A stretch of DNA of 64,000 nt from Candidatus Thiomargarita nelsonii (GCA_000785145.2 JSZA02000010.1:23908-87907); one strand, 5' to 3'. Positions 1 through 8,125 are shown, counted from the stretch's first letter. A program made the numbers and translations. Notes: a model not told the origin generated them from the sequence alone.

Positions 1-249
1 AGTCTTGCAGAAGCCTTTCTCAAAGCCGATAACAAAGGGGCTATCGCTGTTTTTGCTCCCACAGGACTGGGTTATACCTTTGAACATAATAGACTTGCTG
101 AGGAATTATTTAAGCGTTTATTTCAAGACAAAGAGACGGAATTGGGTCCTCTAACCACAGCCGCTAAAATTTCTGCCCGTATTAGCAAAGATAGTGTGGA
201 AATGTTTACCCTATTTGGCGATCCAAGCCTGTCATTGCGGTTGGAATAA
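1..249 (+). CDS. C-terminal end of a gingipain-type (peptidase C25) protein, partial
   Basis: The window opens inside a reading frame of 82 codons ending in TAA at 247-249. The visible protein has the segment GAIAVFAPTGLGYTFEHN and ends FTLFGDPSLSLRLE. This combination, a 'had the wall-clock result been' Gly/Thr-rich strand followed by a terminal LFGDPSLxL, is what I know from the end of the caspase-fold catalytic domain of peptidase C25 (gingipain-like) proteins in sulfur bacteria. The catalytic Cys/His lie upstream of the window, so activity cannot be judged. No C-terminal sorting domain follows. The family call comes from pattern recognition only. Confidence 0.6.
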   Translation, partial: SLAEAFLKADNKGAIAVFAPTGLGYTFEHNRLAEELFKRLFQDKETELGPLTTAAKISARISKDSVEMFTLFGDPSLSLRLE

Positions 250-335
250 TTAAATTAATCAAAAAAAAGCTTGCATTGTGATTTGAATTATGTTTATATG
301 TTATTGATTGTTGCTAACGTGTTTTATAAATTGAC

Positions 336-362
336 TTGACTTTTTGGATTGTGATCTATAAT
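336..362 (+). promoter_or_regulatory. possible sigma-70 promoter upstream of the RiPP-like locus
   Basis: TTGACT at 336-341 and TATAAT at 357-362 are separated by 15 bp (20 bp if the overlapping TTGACT at 331-336 is used). Both spacings are off the 17-bp optimum, so this is a weak candidate. It lies about 280 bp upstream of the gene at 645. Confidence 0.3.
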
Positions 363-446
363 ATTTAAAGATGTGTGTCACTTGGTCAATTTGAAATCGT
401 CAAGTAACCTTTAAGCATTAATCTCATCTATAGTATTTCAGAAAAT

Positions 447-495
447 AGGAGTCCAAGATTTATCTTGGCAGTCCCAAGATAAATCTTGGACTCCT
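447..495. repeat. palindromic repeat, back-to-back pair (TCCAAGAT family)
   Basis: Two inverted copies of the interspersed palindrome TCCAAGATAAATCTTGGA lie head to head inside the 395-bp gap 250-644, giving a long self-complementary stretch. The same palindrome, usually followed by CTCCT, recurs across the window, for example at 3585, 6404, 9266, 10024, 17319, 38059, 56477 and 58062. Confidence 0.85.
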
Positions 496-568
496 AGCAA
501 AATCTTTATCTGAAAAGCTATAGTTTGAGTGATAGTTACCCTAAGCCTCGGCGAGGGGAAAATGGGTT

Positions 569-607
569 GATCGTTCCCATGTTTGGTATTTATACCAAAT
601 AACGATC
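569..607. other. leader hairpin upstream of gene 645
   Basis: GATCGTT (569-575) pairs with AACGATC (601-607), enclosing a second complementary pair, TTTGGTAT/ATACCAAA. The hairpin ends about 38 bp before the ATG at 645. It could be an operator or an RNA leader structure. The rest of 250-644 holds no recognisable gene. Confidence 0.4.
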
Positions 608-644
608 TTGTGAGGTTCTCTTAACATAACCAAAGGAGTTTAAC

Positions 645-1616
645 ATGAAAAACATCGAATTTTGTCCTTCAGGATGGAGGTCATTTTTAGGTCGCAGTTT
701 TGTGGGTGCGGCAGCCATGCTGGCATTTACCAGTGTTTATGCTGTAAATATAGAGAATTTCGCTGATGCCTTTGCGAAGGTATCGGTAACAAACGTAGGT
801 GATACGACTTGTGTGCATACTCTTGACAGTGCCAATGGCAGTGATGACATGGTTGGTCTGGAGAGAGACGTGTGCATTTCACTCGCGGCGTCCGATGGAT
901 TTGGAGTTGCTTCTGTGGATGCCCAGGTAGCTTCTAATGCCCTGACTATAACCGCAGGTGGTGGTAGTACTGCAACAGCCTTTGTGGTATGGGACAGTCA
1001 TGGTGGCGACAATGGTACTGTGAATACCAGCGGAATCAATCCTGCTGCAAATATGGTTATTCATGGTGAGTCGACTTTGGTGGTGAGAATCCGCGCTGAC
1101 ATGGCCGGCGGTGGCGTAAAAATCACCTTTTACAGTGGTGCCGCTAGCTCAACATACAACTTCGCTATCACTCAAGCTCAAGTGAATCAACTGGTAACAT
1201 TAGAAAAATTCTTGAATAACCCAAATAGTACAGCAGGGGGCGGTGCTAATTTGGCCAGCGTGACTGCTATTCGCTTGGATGTCGAGCCTTTTCAGCAATC
1301 CATGGATATTGCTTTCGATTTGTTAGCAACACCTGTCGAGGTAGTTGGTTTTGATTGTAATTGCTCCGGCGGTATGGTGAACTATGAATGGGCAACGACA
1401 TGGGAAGAAGATATCGCTAGCTTCCTAGTCGGAACTTGCTCAGAGGCAGGATGTAGGCTTCTTGGAGAGATTGCTCCACAGGGTACTGGTTTTTCATATA
1501 AAGCAAGCTTAGTGGCTGCGGGTGATGGTGATTGTGCTATGGCCGTTCTCGATACAAATGGACAATTCGAAACTGATAATGGTCAGGTTGTGCTATATAC
1601 GGGTAGCTGCGACTAA
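645..1616 (+). CDS. secreted protein of unknown function, head of RiPP-like locus
   Basis: A 323-aa protein with a purine-rich ribosome site (AAAGGAG) 8-9 bases before the ATG. Residues 1-33 form a signal peptide: basic n-region, hydrophobic stretch around FVGAAAMLAFTSVYA, Ala-x-Ala-like cleavage. The middle (about 35-220) is Gly/Ser/Thr-rich and likely beta-sandwich. The last about 90 residues contain a CNC motif and several more cysteines (GTCSEAGC, GDGDC, final GSCD) and resemble a fibronectin-III-like module with disulfides. It is followed 121 bp later by a radical SAM gene in the same direction. It could be an exported partner of the locus or an unrelated surface protein. I do not recognise a named family. 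Confidence 0.75.
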   Translation: MKNIEFCPSGWRSFLGRSFVGAAAMLAFTSVYAVNIENFADAFAKVSVTNVGDTTCVHTLDSANGSDDMVGLERDVCISLAASDGFGVASVDAQVASNALTITAGGGSTATAFVVWDSHGGDNGTVNTSGINPAANMVIHGESTLVVRIRADMAGGGVKITFYSGAASSTYNFAITQAQVNQLVTLEKFLNNPNSTAGGGANLASVTAIRLDVEPFQQSMDIAFDLLATPVEVVGFDCNCSGGMVNYEWATTWEEDIASFLVGTCSEAGCRLLGEIAPQGTGFSYKASLVAAGDGDCAMAVLDTNGQFETDNGQVVLYTGSCD

Positions 1617-1737
1617 GATTTCTACCCCAGGTGGATTAGTTTAGTTTCTTAACACCATGTGCAACAGTACCCCGCAGAGCAGATTGTTTTCTACGGGGGG
1701 GGAATACCCAGTTGCACATCCCACCATAAGGTGATAT

Positions 1738-3171
1738 ATGTCAGCCCCAGGTCCAATTCCATCAGATATATGTGCCGCAAAAAAGTTTCAGTCTCCCATT
1801 AGGGGTAGTCATTTCAGTATCCCGTTAGGCGAAAGTCGTTACTTGATTTACGCGCCTTTGCGTAAAACAGCGTTTGTCGCCAATGAGGGTATGGTGAATT
1901 TTATGGCTGAACTAAAGGAAGGCCGCTATGATAAAAAGGCTGATCCTGAAGGTGTGTTCATAAAATTTTTGCGCCAGGTTGGCATTGTGGACAGTGGTCC
2001 AGAAACACTACCAGTGACCAGCGCGACAGGTAGTCCCTTACCGACGGCGATTACGCTGCTACTCACAACGACATGTAATCTTCGCTGTACTTATTGTTAT
2101 GCCTCAGCGGGAGAAACGGCGGCAAAATTTATGTCGTTGGAAACGGCCAAACGGGGTATTGACTTTATCGCGGCAAATGCTGCAAAAAAGAATTTTATTG
2201 CCAAATTTGCCGGTCAGCCGGGTGTGAAAGAGATACACGTTGCTTATCACGGCGGTGGAGAACCAACCGCTCATTGGTCAGTCTTAACGGACTCTTTTGC
2301 TTATGCCCAGCAAAAAGCACAAGCCATTGGCTTACGAGTGAATGGTAACATGACTAGCAATGGCGTGTTGCGAGATGATAAAAAAATTGACTGGGTGATC
2401 GCAAATCTGGATAAGGTGATGATTTCTTTTGATGGTTTACCATCGATCCAAGATAAACAGCGTCTCACCGCTGGCGGACGTGGTTCCAGTGAAGCCGTGA
2501 TGCACACATTGCGGCGCTTTGATGCCGTCAATTATCCGTACATTCTGAGACTAACAGCCACTGAGGCGTTTCTAGATCAATTGCCAGAGGCAATCGCTTT
2601 TATTGGTGAACACTTTAAGCCACAAAGCATTCATATCGAACCGGCATATCTTATTGGTCGGGGACAAGATGCACCTTCGGCGAACACAACGCGATTTATC
2701 AATGCATATAGAGCCGCACGGGCTATTGCGACAAAACAGGGATTGGTATTAGAATATTCACCAGCAAACCTAAATAGGCGCAGTAATCATTTTTGCGGTA
2801 TCACGCAAGATGCGTTTTCGCTGTCAGCAGATGGCAATGTGTCTGCTTGTTATAGCAGTTTTTCCGAAGAGGATAAATTGGCAGACGTGTTTTTTTACGG
2901 AAAACCTGATACACAAAGCAAAGGTTATGTGTTTGATATGCCCACGCTTGATAAGCTCCGCAATTTTGCGACGCATCATCAGGATTTTTGTAATGGGTGT
3001 TTTGCCAAATGGCATTGTGCTGGAGATTGCCAGTATAATACTTTAAATGTCAGTGATCAAAGTGAATTTGCTGGCTCTGAACGTTGCCACATAACGCGGG
3101 AATTGACTAAAGATGAATTGTTAGCTCGCATTGCCGCAGCAGGCGGACATTTCTGGCATGAATCAACATAA
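1738..3171 (+). CDS. radical SAM/SPASM peptide maturase
   Basis: A 477-aa protein with ribosome site AAGGTGA before the ATG. The radical SAM cluster motif CxxxCxxC is at C113, C117 and C120 (TTCNLRCTYCYA), preceded by an N-terminal domain with the segment YLIYAPLRKTAFVANEG that probably reads the peptide substrate. A GGGEPT motif follows at about residue 175. The C-terminus has a full SPASM set: FCGI, SACYS, then FCNGCFAKWHCAGDC and a final RCHITRE, enough cysteines for two auxiliary 4Fe-4S clusters. Radical SAM/SPASM enzymes install thioether, C-C or epimerised links on ribosomal peptides. The start of a small gene overlaps its stop by 14 bp, and a 42-aa peptide gene follows at 3374, so this is very likely the modifying enzyme of a RiPP locus. 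The chemistry is unknown. Confidence 0.9.
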   Translation: MSAPGPIPSDICAAKKFQSPIRGSHFSIPLGESRYLIYAPLRKTAFVANEGMVNFMAELKEGRYDKKADPEGVFIKFLRQVGIVDSGPETLPVTSATGSPLPTAITLLLTTTCNLRCTYCYASAGETAAKFMSLETAKRGIDFIAANAAKKNFIAKFAGQPGVKEIHVAYHGGGEPTAHWSVLTDSFAYAQQKAQAIGLRVNGNMTSNGVLRDDKKIDWVIANLDKVMISFDGLPSIQDKQRLTAGGRGSSEAVMHTLRRFDAVNYPYILRLTATEAFLDQLPEAIAFIGEHFKPQSIHIEPAYLIGRGQDAPSANTTRFINAYRAARAIATKQGLVLEYSPANLNRRSNHFCGITQDAFSLSADGNVSACYSSFSEEDKLADVFFYGKPDTQSKGYVFDMPTLDKLRNFATHHQDFCNGCFAKWHCAGDCQYNTLNVSDQSEFAGSERCHITRELTKDELLARIAAAGGHFWHEST

Positions 3172-3367
3172 ATATCCTTATTTTGAACTGAAGGCAGTTG
3201 ATACACCGCCGCCTGTCCAACAGAATGAAACAGTCGTCGCACCGCAGTTTACTTTGCGCCATGTACCGGCAGAAACTGATGTCGAACTGAAAATTATACC
3301 GGTTGTACCAGGCCAAAAGTTTTTTTTATTTGGTGAAGGCATTATACCACAGAATAAAGAGGAGTAA
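3158..3367 (+). CDS. 69-aa small protein, overlapping the maturase; unknown role
   Basis: The ATG at 3158 overlaps the last 14 bp of the radical SAM gene in another frame, a layout typical of translational coupling. An upstream in-frame start at 3131 would sit deep in the maturase and is less likely. The product starts MNQHKYPYFELKAVDTPPP, is rich in Pro, Val and Glu and has no cysteine. Its own end carries the ribosome site (AGAGGAG) for the peptide at 3374. It could be a second precursor, a leader-binding accessory or a chaperone. I do not recognise it. Confidence 0.65.
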   Translation: MNQHKYPYFELKAVDTPPPVQQNETVVAPQFTLRHVPAETDVELKIIPVVPGQKFFLFGEGIIPQNKEE

Positions 3368-3373
3368 TTAATC

Positions 3374-3502
3374 ATGCAAGAACAATCTCAGCACCAAGAC
3401 AGCAAGACGGAAAAGCTTGCCTATCAGGCACCTACAATCACAGTGTATAAGGAAGAAGAATTGTTGAAAACTGTGGCTGTTTTAGGTTGCTCACCTAATT
3501 AG
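3374..3502 (+). CDS. candidate RiPP precursor peptide, 42 aa
   Basis: A short ORF, ATG at 3374 and TAG at 3500-3502, with AGAGGAG 9 bases upstream. The N-terminal half is polar and Gln/Lys-rich. Residues 17-25 read YQAPTITVY, followed by an acidic helix (KEEELL) and a hydrophobic tail TVAVLGCSPN with one Cys. A Tyr-x-x-Pro-x-Ile leader element of this kind is known to be bound by PqqD-like recognition domains in lasso and other RiPP systems. The likely core is the last 8-10 residues, with Cys39 as a possible site of a thioether or similar link. Context supports this: a radical SAM/SPASM gene two genes upstream and a PqqD gene downstream. Confidence 0.75.
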   Translation: MQEQSQHQDSKTEKLAYQAPTITVYKEEELLKTVAVLGCSPN

Positions 3503-3636
3503 ATTTTATTTGATTGAATCTTTTTTCTTGCTATTACAGTAATCCACCAAAAATGGTGGATTACGCTCCACTCATCTCCCCCCCCTTCCAAGATAAATCT
3601 TGGACTCCTGATTTAAACTCACCACCTGCACAAACA

Positions 3637-4041
3637 CTAGTACTTTGTCAAGCTTATATTAATGGGTTATTGGAGTACAAAGCTTTAGCTTTGTGCGTTG
3701 CTTGACAAAGCTAAAGCTTTGTACTCCAACCCAAAATTTAAAGTTTGACATATTAATGGGTTATTGGAGTACAAAGCTTTAGCTTTGTGCGTTGCTTGAC
3801 AAAGCTAAAGCTTTGTACTCCAACCCAAAATTTAAAGTTTGACATATTAATGGGTTATTGGAGTACAAAGCTTTAGCTTTGTGCGTTGCTTGACAAAGCT
3901 AAAGCTTTGTACTCCAACCCAAAATTTAAAGTTTGACATATTAATGGGTTATTGGAGTACAAAGCTTTAGCTTTGTGCGTTGCTTGACAAAGCTAAAGCT
4001 TTGTACTCCAACCCAAAATTTAAAGTTTGACAAAGTACTAG
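3637..4041. mobile_element. miniature element with 15-bp inverted ends and four 94-bp tandem units
   Basis: CTAGTACTTTGTCAA at 3637-3651 is the exact inverse of TTGACAAAGTACTAG at 4027-4041. Between them four near-identical units of 94 bp begin at about 3661, 3755, 3849 and 3943. Each carries a palindrome (GAGTACAAAGCTTTAGCTTTG facing its complement) and a linker CCCAAAATTTAAAGTTTGACA. A separate TCCAAGAT palindrome sits at 3586-3608. A similar inverted end (CTAGTACGCTGTCAA) delimits an unrelated interior at 51451-51564. The element separates the precursor peptide from the downstream RiPP genes. Confidence 0.8.
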
Positions 4042-4066
4042 ACTTGTCTCTAAATAAGGTAAACTA

Positions 4067-5131
4067 TTGAAAACACAAAGATACCGTATTTTTGATCAAG
4101 AAATTGAATTGCGCTCCGATCATGCAGACACCCTCAAAATGATGGAAGTGATGTTTCGGCGCTTCGCCGTAACGGATAAGTACGGTGATGCAGAGCGATA
4201 TGACGTATTAACAGAAGTGGGTGGACGTGCTGGTATTCACACCAAAGATTTTTGTTATATAGTTGAAGCCCCCAGTTTATTAACTTCATTAGCGCACGGT
4301 ATTATCTTGCGCCACACGCTCGCGCAAATACGCTCACATTTACTCTTTCATGCAGCCGCCTTGTCTCGAAATGGAAAAGGTATTATTGTGGCAGCCGATT
4401 CAGGTTGTGGCAAAACCACCTTGACGTTGGCATTAGTGCGCCAAGGATTTCAATGTCTTTCCGATGAAACGGCAGCCTTGGATTTAAGCAATGGCGAATT
4501 AGCCCCTTATCCACGTTCTTTGTGGGTGCGGGCGGGCACTCACCGTGTTTTTCAGCAATTTGGCTGGGAATTGCCCTCTCATCAGATAGGACTTCAAAAA
4601 AGTGACAGAACCACTATTCATTTAGATTCCACATTATTGGGCAACAACTGTCAACCGCATTATTTGATTATGATTCAGCGCCCGGATGAAGGGGATGAGA
4701 GAATTTGTCACATTACCTTGGATTCTTTGCCCAACAGATTGTGGGCATATTTACAAGCGAACGGGATTGAGCCAGTCAAAGTGCCCTCCACAGAAGGTTT
4801 TTCGGAGTTCAAGGCTAAAGAGGTGCATATAAACAAGATTTATGATGCTTGTGAACAGCACGGCGTTTTAGTATTGAATGTTGAAGAAACGGGTGTTGCC
4901 CCAAGTTTTTATGAAAAGCGCCCACAGTTGCAAGAAATACCTAAACTAACCGCAGCGATCAGCTTGTTGCGGTATTTTTTAGGCAGTTATCGTTCAGTAT
5001 TAATTCAGGACAAAGGCAGCGCGGCAAGCTTAATCCAGCCCCTTGTTAAAATATTAGCCCCCGTCAAATGTTATCAATTAACACCCGGCAAATTAGATCA
5101 GACAGTGGAGATCATTAATGACTTATGTTAA
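4067..5131 (+). CDS. HPr-kinase-like ATP-binding protein of RiPP locus
   Basis: A 354-aa protein with a probable TTG start at 4067, supported by AAGGT six bases upstream and by the lack of an earlier in-frame start. Residues 95-118 show the HPr kinase-like fold signature: HAAALSRNGKGIIVAA then the P-loop DSGCGKTT, followed by LSDETAAL (about 131-138), which corresponds to the catalytic acidic motif. The rest resembles the HprK-like proteins found beside PqqD homologues in lasso-peptide and SynChlorMet-type gene sets, where a peptide or small-molecule kinase role has been proposed. It overlaps the PqqD gene by 14 bp, so the two are coupled. The substrate is unknown. Confidence 0.8.
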   Translation: MKTQRYRIFDQEIELRSDHADTLKMMEVMFRRFAVTDKYGDAERYDVLTEVGGRAGIHTKDFCYIVEAPSLLTSLAHGIILRHTLAQIRSHLLFHAAALSRNGKGIIVAADSGCGKTTLTLALVRQGFQCLSDETAALDLSNGELAPYPRSLWVRAGTHRVFQQFGWELPSHQIGLQKSDRTTIHLDSTLLGNNCQPHYLIMIQRPDEGDERICHITLDSLPNRLWAYLQANGIEPVKVPSTEGFSEFKAKEVHINKIYDACEQHGVLVLNVEETGVAPSFYEKRPQLQEIPKLTAAISLLRYFLGSYRSVLIQDKGSAASLIQPLVKILAPVKCYQLTPGKLDQTVEIINDLC

Positions 5132-5378
5132 AAGAACAGATGTGCGTACCATACAGGTAGAAGATGAATTAATGTTGCACGATTCGGCAACGGAGAAAGT
5201 GTATGTCTTAAACCCAACGGCTGCCTTAGTATGGTCATTATGTGATGGAGCACATACGATTGAACAAATGGTTGCAGCCGTTGAAAGTCAATTTAGCAAG
5301 ACAGCAGCGGATATTCCCCAAGATGTGAGCCAGACACTGGATTGGCTCAATGAGTATGGCTTGTTGGTGTCTGATTGA
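5118..5378 (+). CDS. PqqD-family peptide recognition protein
   Basis: An 86-aa protein with the PqqD winged-helix pattern: an N-terminal beta-hairpin around [18 protein letters not shown], then [22 protein letters not shown], and a C-terminal WLNEYGLLV. PqqD-like proteins are RiPP recognition elements that hold the leader peptide and present it to the radical SAM enzyme. The start overlaps the HPr-kinase-like gene, and its last 32 bp overlap the 3' end of queA on the other strand, so the RiPP operon runs directly into queA with no room for a shared spacer. Confidence 0.88.
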   Translation: MTYVKRTDVRTIQVEDELMLHDSATEKVYVLNPTAALVWSLCDGAHTIEQMVAAVESQFSKTAADIPQDVSQTLDWLNEYGLLVSD

Positions 5379-6378
5379 TAAACATAGCATCGCCATAACT
5401 AAAAAAACGATATTGTTGAGCAACGGCATGTCGATAGGCTGCCAACACAAGGGATTGTCCTGCAAAAGCACAAACGAGCATCAACAGCGTGGATTCAGGG
5501 AGATGAAAATTGGTCAACAAGGCATCAACACTGACAAAGCGATATCCAGGCGTGATAAATAAGCGAGTTTCGCCCTCATAAGGTTTTATCACACCCTCAG
5601 CAGATGCCGTTTCTAGGGCTCGCACGCTGGTTGTGCCGACAGCAATAACGCGACCACCACGCGCACGGGTAGCCTTGACTTGTTCACAAACTTCTGCCGA
5701 AACTTGCAAACGTTCTGAGTGCATACTGTGTTGGCGAATATCATCAACACGTACAGACGCAAAAGTGCCGGCACCGACATGTAAAGTAACAAAGGCACTC
5801 TCCACGCCCATCGCCTCAATACGTTCAAGCATAGCCTCATCAAAATGTAAACCCGCAGTCGGTGCGGCAACCGCACCGATTTCTTGTGCATAGACTGTTT
5901 GATAACGACGACTATCTATAGCCGTATCCGCCCGCTCTATATAGGGTGGCAACGGGATATGTCCAATGGCTTGCAATATTTCATAAACAGGGCGTTCAAA
6001 TTGTAGTTCAAAAAAATTTTCTACACGTCGCAAAACAATGAGATTGACATCATTGTCAAGATATAATCGCGCACCATTCTTAGGTGAACGGCTGGCACGC
6101 ACTTGTGCTAACACTCTCTTATCATCAAGTACCCGCTCAACAAGGATTTCGATTTGACCACCAGACGCTTTATGTCCAAATAAGCGTGCTGGAATAACGC
6201 GGGTATTATTAAAGACTAATAAATCACCGGGCGCTAATAGACTTGGAAAATCGACAAAATGACGATCTTCAAATTCACCACGCATTATATGTAACAAACG
6301 ACTATCAGTGCGCGATTTTAAGGGATGTTGGGCAATTAAATCACTTGGTAAATTAAATGAAAAATCAGTACGTTGCAT
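5347..6378 (-). CDS. queA: S-adenosylmethionine:tRNA ribosyltransferase-isomerase
   Basis: 343 aa, normal family length. QueA transfers and isomerises the ribose of AdoMet onto 7-aminomethyl-7-deazaguanine at position 34 of tRNA, making epoxyqueuosine. The protein starts [19 protein letters not shown] and contains the family blocks [34 protein letters not shown] and the end block [19 protein letters not shown]. It is cytoplasmic. It converges on the PqqD gene with a 32-bp overlap. Its 5' side faces the tRNA-Leu promoter and a TCCAAGAT palindrome at 6404-6421. Confidence 0.97.
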   Translation of the reverse strand: MQRTDFSFNLPSDLIAQHPLKSRTDSRLLHIMRGEFEDRHFVDFPSLLAPGDLLVFNNTRVIPARLFGHKASGGQIEILVERVLDDKRVLAQVRASRSPKNGARLYLDNDVNLIVLRRVENFFELQFERPVYEILQAIGHIPLPPYIERADTAIDSRRYQTVYAQEIGAVAAPTAGLHFDEAMLERIEAMGVESAFVTLHVGAGTFASVRVDDIRQHSMHSERLQVSAEVCEQVKATRARGGRVIAVGTTSVRALETASAEGVIKPYEGETRLFITPGYRFVSVDALLTNFHLPESTLLMLVCAFAGQSLVLAAYRHAVAQQYRFFSYGDAMFINQTPTSHTH

Positions 6379-6432
6379 TATATTTATTGACGATATTTAG
6401 GAGTCCAAGATTTATCTTGGAACACTTAGGGC

Positions 6433-6461
6433 TTGACATGATTTTAAACATAGGTTAATAT
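6433..6461 (+). promoter_or_regulatory. strong promoter of tRNA-Leu
   Basis: TTGACA (6433-6438), 17-bp spacer, TAATAT (6456-6461), then a GC-rich discriminator GCCCCCGC typical of stringently controlled stable RNA genes. The tRNA begins 34 bp after the -10 element. Confidence 0.75.
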
Positions 6462-6495
6462 GCCCCCGCTTTCTAAGATGTGCTCTCAAAAAAAA

Positions 6496-6582
6496 GCCGG
6501 GGTGGCGAAACTGGTAGACGCGCTGGATTCAAAATCCAGTGGTGGCGACACCGTGTCGGTTCGAGTCCGACCCTCGGTACCA
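6496..6582 (+). tRNA. tRNA-Leu (anticodon CAA)
   Basis: An 87-nt class II tRNA. The acceptor stem starts GCCGGGG, the D-loop contains GGTAGAC, the anticodon stem-loop CTGGA-TTCAAAA-TCCAG gives anticodon CAA, there is a long variable arm, the T-arm is CGGTTCGAGTCCG and CCA is encoded at the 3' end. Reads UUG codons. Confidence 0.97.
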
Positions 6583-6612
6583 ATCCCTCTATAACCTCAC
6601 GGATGTTTCATT

Positions 6613-7281
6613 ATGTTTATTGAATATACCTTTACCATGAACGATGGTAAGGATTTACGCTACAAGGTGGAATTTGAGAGAACTCGTCAGCCTATCCTAA
6701 ACAAAAATCTGTATCCTAGTTGGACTCAATTAGATTTTCACCAGTGTCCCAATTGCCCCTTAAAAATTGAAGAACATTCACATTGCCCCGTCGCTATTGA
6801 TGCCCATGAAATCGTCTTAGAATTTGCTGAAGTTCTCTCATGTAATGAAGCAGATATTCAGGTGAAAACGCCTGAAAGAGAATATTTTAAACATACTGAT
6901 GCACAAACCGGTTTAAGAGCCTTGATTGGTTTTGTGATGGCAACCAGTAAATGTCCCATTTTGCGTCCCTTGCGTGGTATGGCTTATTATCATTTGCCAT
7001 TTGCCTCCCTTAATGAAATCGTATTTCGTGTCACTTCTTCCTATTTATTACACCAATATTATAAATACCAAAAAGGTAGCAGAATCGATCTAGAGTTTGA
7101 AGGCTTAAAACAACATTTTAAAGATCTACAAACTTTGAATTATCATTTTTCGGATCGCGTTCGTGCGGCTTGTGATGCAGATGCCAATTTGAACGTTTTG
7201 GCGACTTTGTTTACAATATCTTCCATGTTATCACTTTCTTTGGAAAAACATTTAAAAGAAATTGAACATTTATTTGATTAA
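6613..7281 (+). CDS. conserved hypothetical protein with Cys cluster
   Basis: A 222-aa protein, no signal peptide. Residues 45-59 contain a CPNCPLKIEEHSHCP cluster (four cysteines with one His), which could bind a metal. The rest is mixed alpha/beta with a conserved-looking LRPLRGMAYYHLPF. It converges on bioD with a 12-bp overlap and follows the tRNA by 30 bp, so it may share the tRNA promoter. I recognise the style of a gammaproteobacterial DUF protein but cannot assign a function. Confidence 0.75.
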   Translation: MFIEYTFTMNDGKDLRYKVEFERTRQPILNKNLYPSWTQLDFHQCPNCPLKIEEHSHCPVAIDAHEIVLEFAEVLSCNEADIQVKTPEREYFKHTDAQTGLRALIGFVMATSKCPILRPLRGMAYYHLPFASLNEIVFRVTSSYLLHQYYKYQKGSRIDLEFEGLKQHFKDLQTLNYHFSDRVRAACDADANLNVLATLFTISSMLSLSLEKHLKEIEHLFD

Positions 7282-7938
7282 GCAAATCCCTTGGGCGAGC
7301 CGTGGAATATCCTGAGAGTCCAAATAAGGCATTTGTGCCAATAAAGGGACATCTAAACGCTCAGACAAGGTATCAATAGACGCTTGCCCATCAAAATCAG
7401 AATCAATCGGATTCGCTATCCAGCCCGCCAAAGTGCAGCCATCACCTATAATCGTCTCCGCACTCAACAAGGCATGATTAATACAGCCCAAACGTAATCC
7501 AACCACCAAAATCACGGGCACATCCATCGCCAGCACCATATCTTTTAAACTTTGCGTCGCATTCATCGGCACACGCCACCCCCCCACACCTTCTATCACC
7601 ACACTATCAACCTGCGTTGCTAATTGCTGATATTTATTGATAATAATTTCTAATTCAATGGATTGTCCGATTTGAGCCGCCGCTAAATGGGGCGCGATGG
7701 GCGGTGCAAAAGCATAAGGATTGATCCAATCATAAGGCACATCCAAGCCACTTAATTCTAAAATTTGTTGAGCATCGCTATTTCTCAAACCGGCAAGCGT
7801 TTCGTAACAACCCGCTGCAATCGGTTTCATACCTGCAACCCGTAATCCTTGATTTTTAAGATGTTGGATTAATGCTAAAGTACACCAGGTTTTACCGATT
7901 TCGGTGTCGGTACCCGTGATAAACCAAGACTGATTCAT
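7270..7938 (-). CDS. bioD: dethiobiotin synthetase
   Basis: A 222-aa ATP-dependent carboxylase forming the ureido ring of dethiobiotin from DAPA and CO2. The start is placed at the ATG giving MNQSWFITGTDTEIGKTW (7938), because the longer frame to 8064 only reads repeat DNA. The P-loop is GTDTEIGKT, followed by GMKPIAAGC (substrate loop), VVIEGVGGWRVPM and LVVGLRLGCINHALL. Divergent from bioF, the enzyme two steps earlier in the pathway. Confidence 0.96.
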   Translation of the reverse strand: MNQSWFITGTDTEIGKTWCTLALIQHLKNQGLRVAGMKPIAAGCYETLAGLRNSDAQQILELSGLDVPYDWINPYAFAPPIAPHLAAAQIGQSIELEIIINKYQQLATQVDSVVIEGVGGWRVPMNATQSLKDMVLAMDVPVILVVGLRLGCINHALLSAETIIGDGCTLAGWIANPIDSDFDGQASIDTLSERLDVPLLAQMPYLDSQDIPRLAQGICLIK

Positions 7939-7939
7939 T

Positions 7940-8125
7940 AAATTTATTCCTTCCAAGATAAATCTTGGATTCCTATTTAGATTTTGTTGTTTCGGGAATG
8001 GAGCGTAGCGGATTTCCCGAAACAGTTGTGGCGACTGAGTTTCGGGAAATCCGCTACGCTCCATTCCCGAAACAACTGTAAATTTATTCCTTCCAAGATA
8101 AATCTTGGATTCCTATTTAGATTAT
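7940..8125. repeat. bioD-bioF intergenic repeat: palindrome flanked by 43-44-bp direct repeats
   Basis: The 43-44-bp segment starting AAATTTATTCCTTCCAAGAT occurs at about 7940-7983 and again at about 8083-8125. Between them is a long palindrome: TTGTTTCGGGAATGGAGCGT... at 7985 facing its inverse, which ends with CCCGAAACAAC at about 8074. The arrangement looks like an insertion that duplicated or recombined its neighbour. It fills the whole divergent promoter region. Confidence 0.8.

Noticed and set aside
3652..4030. CRISPR array
   Set aside because: The 94-bp units are repeats throughout with no unique spacers, and there are no cas genes.
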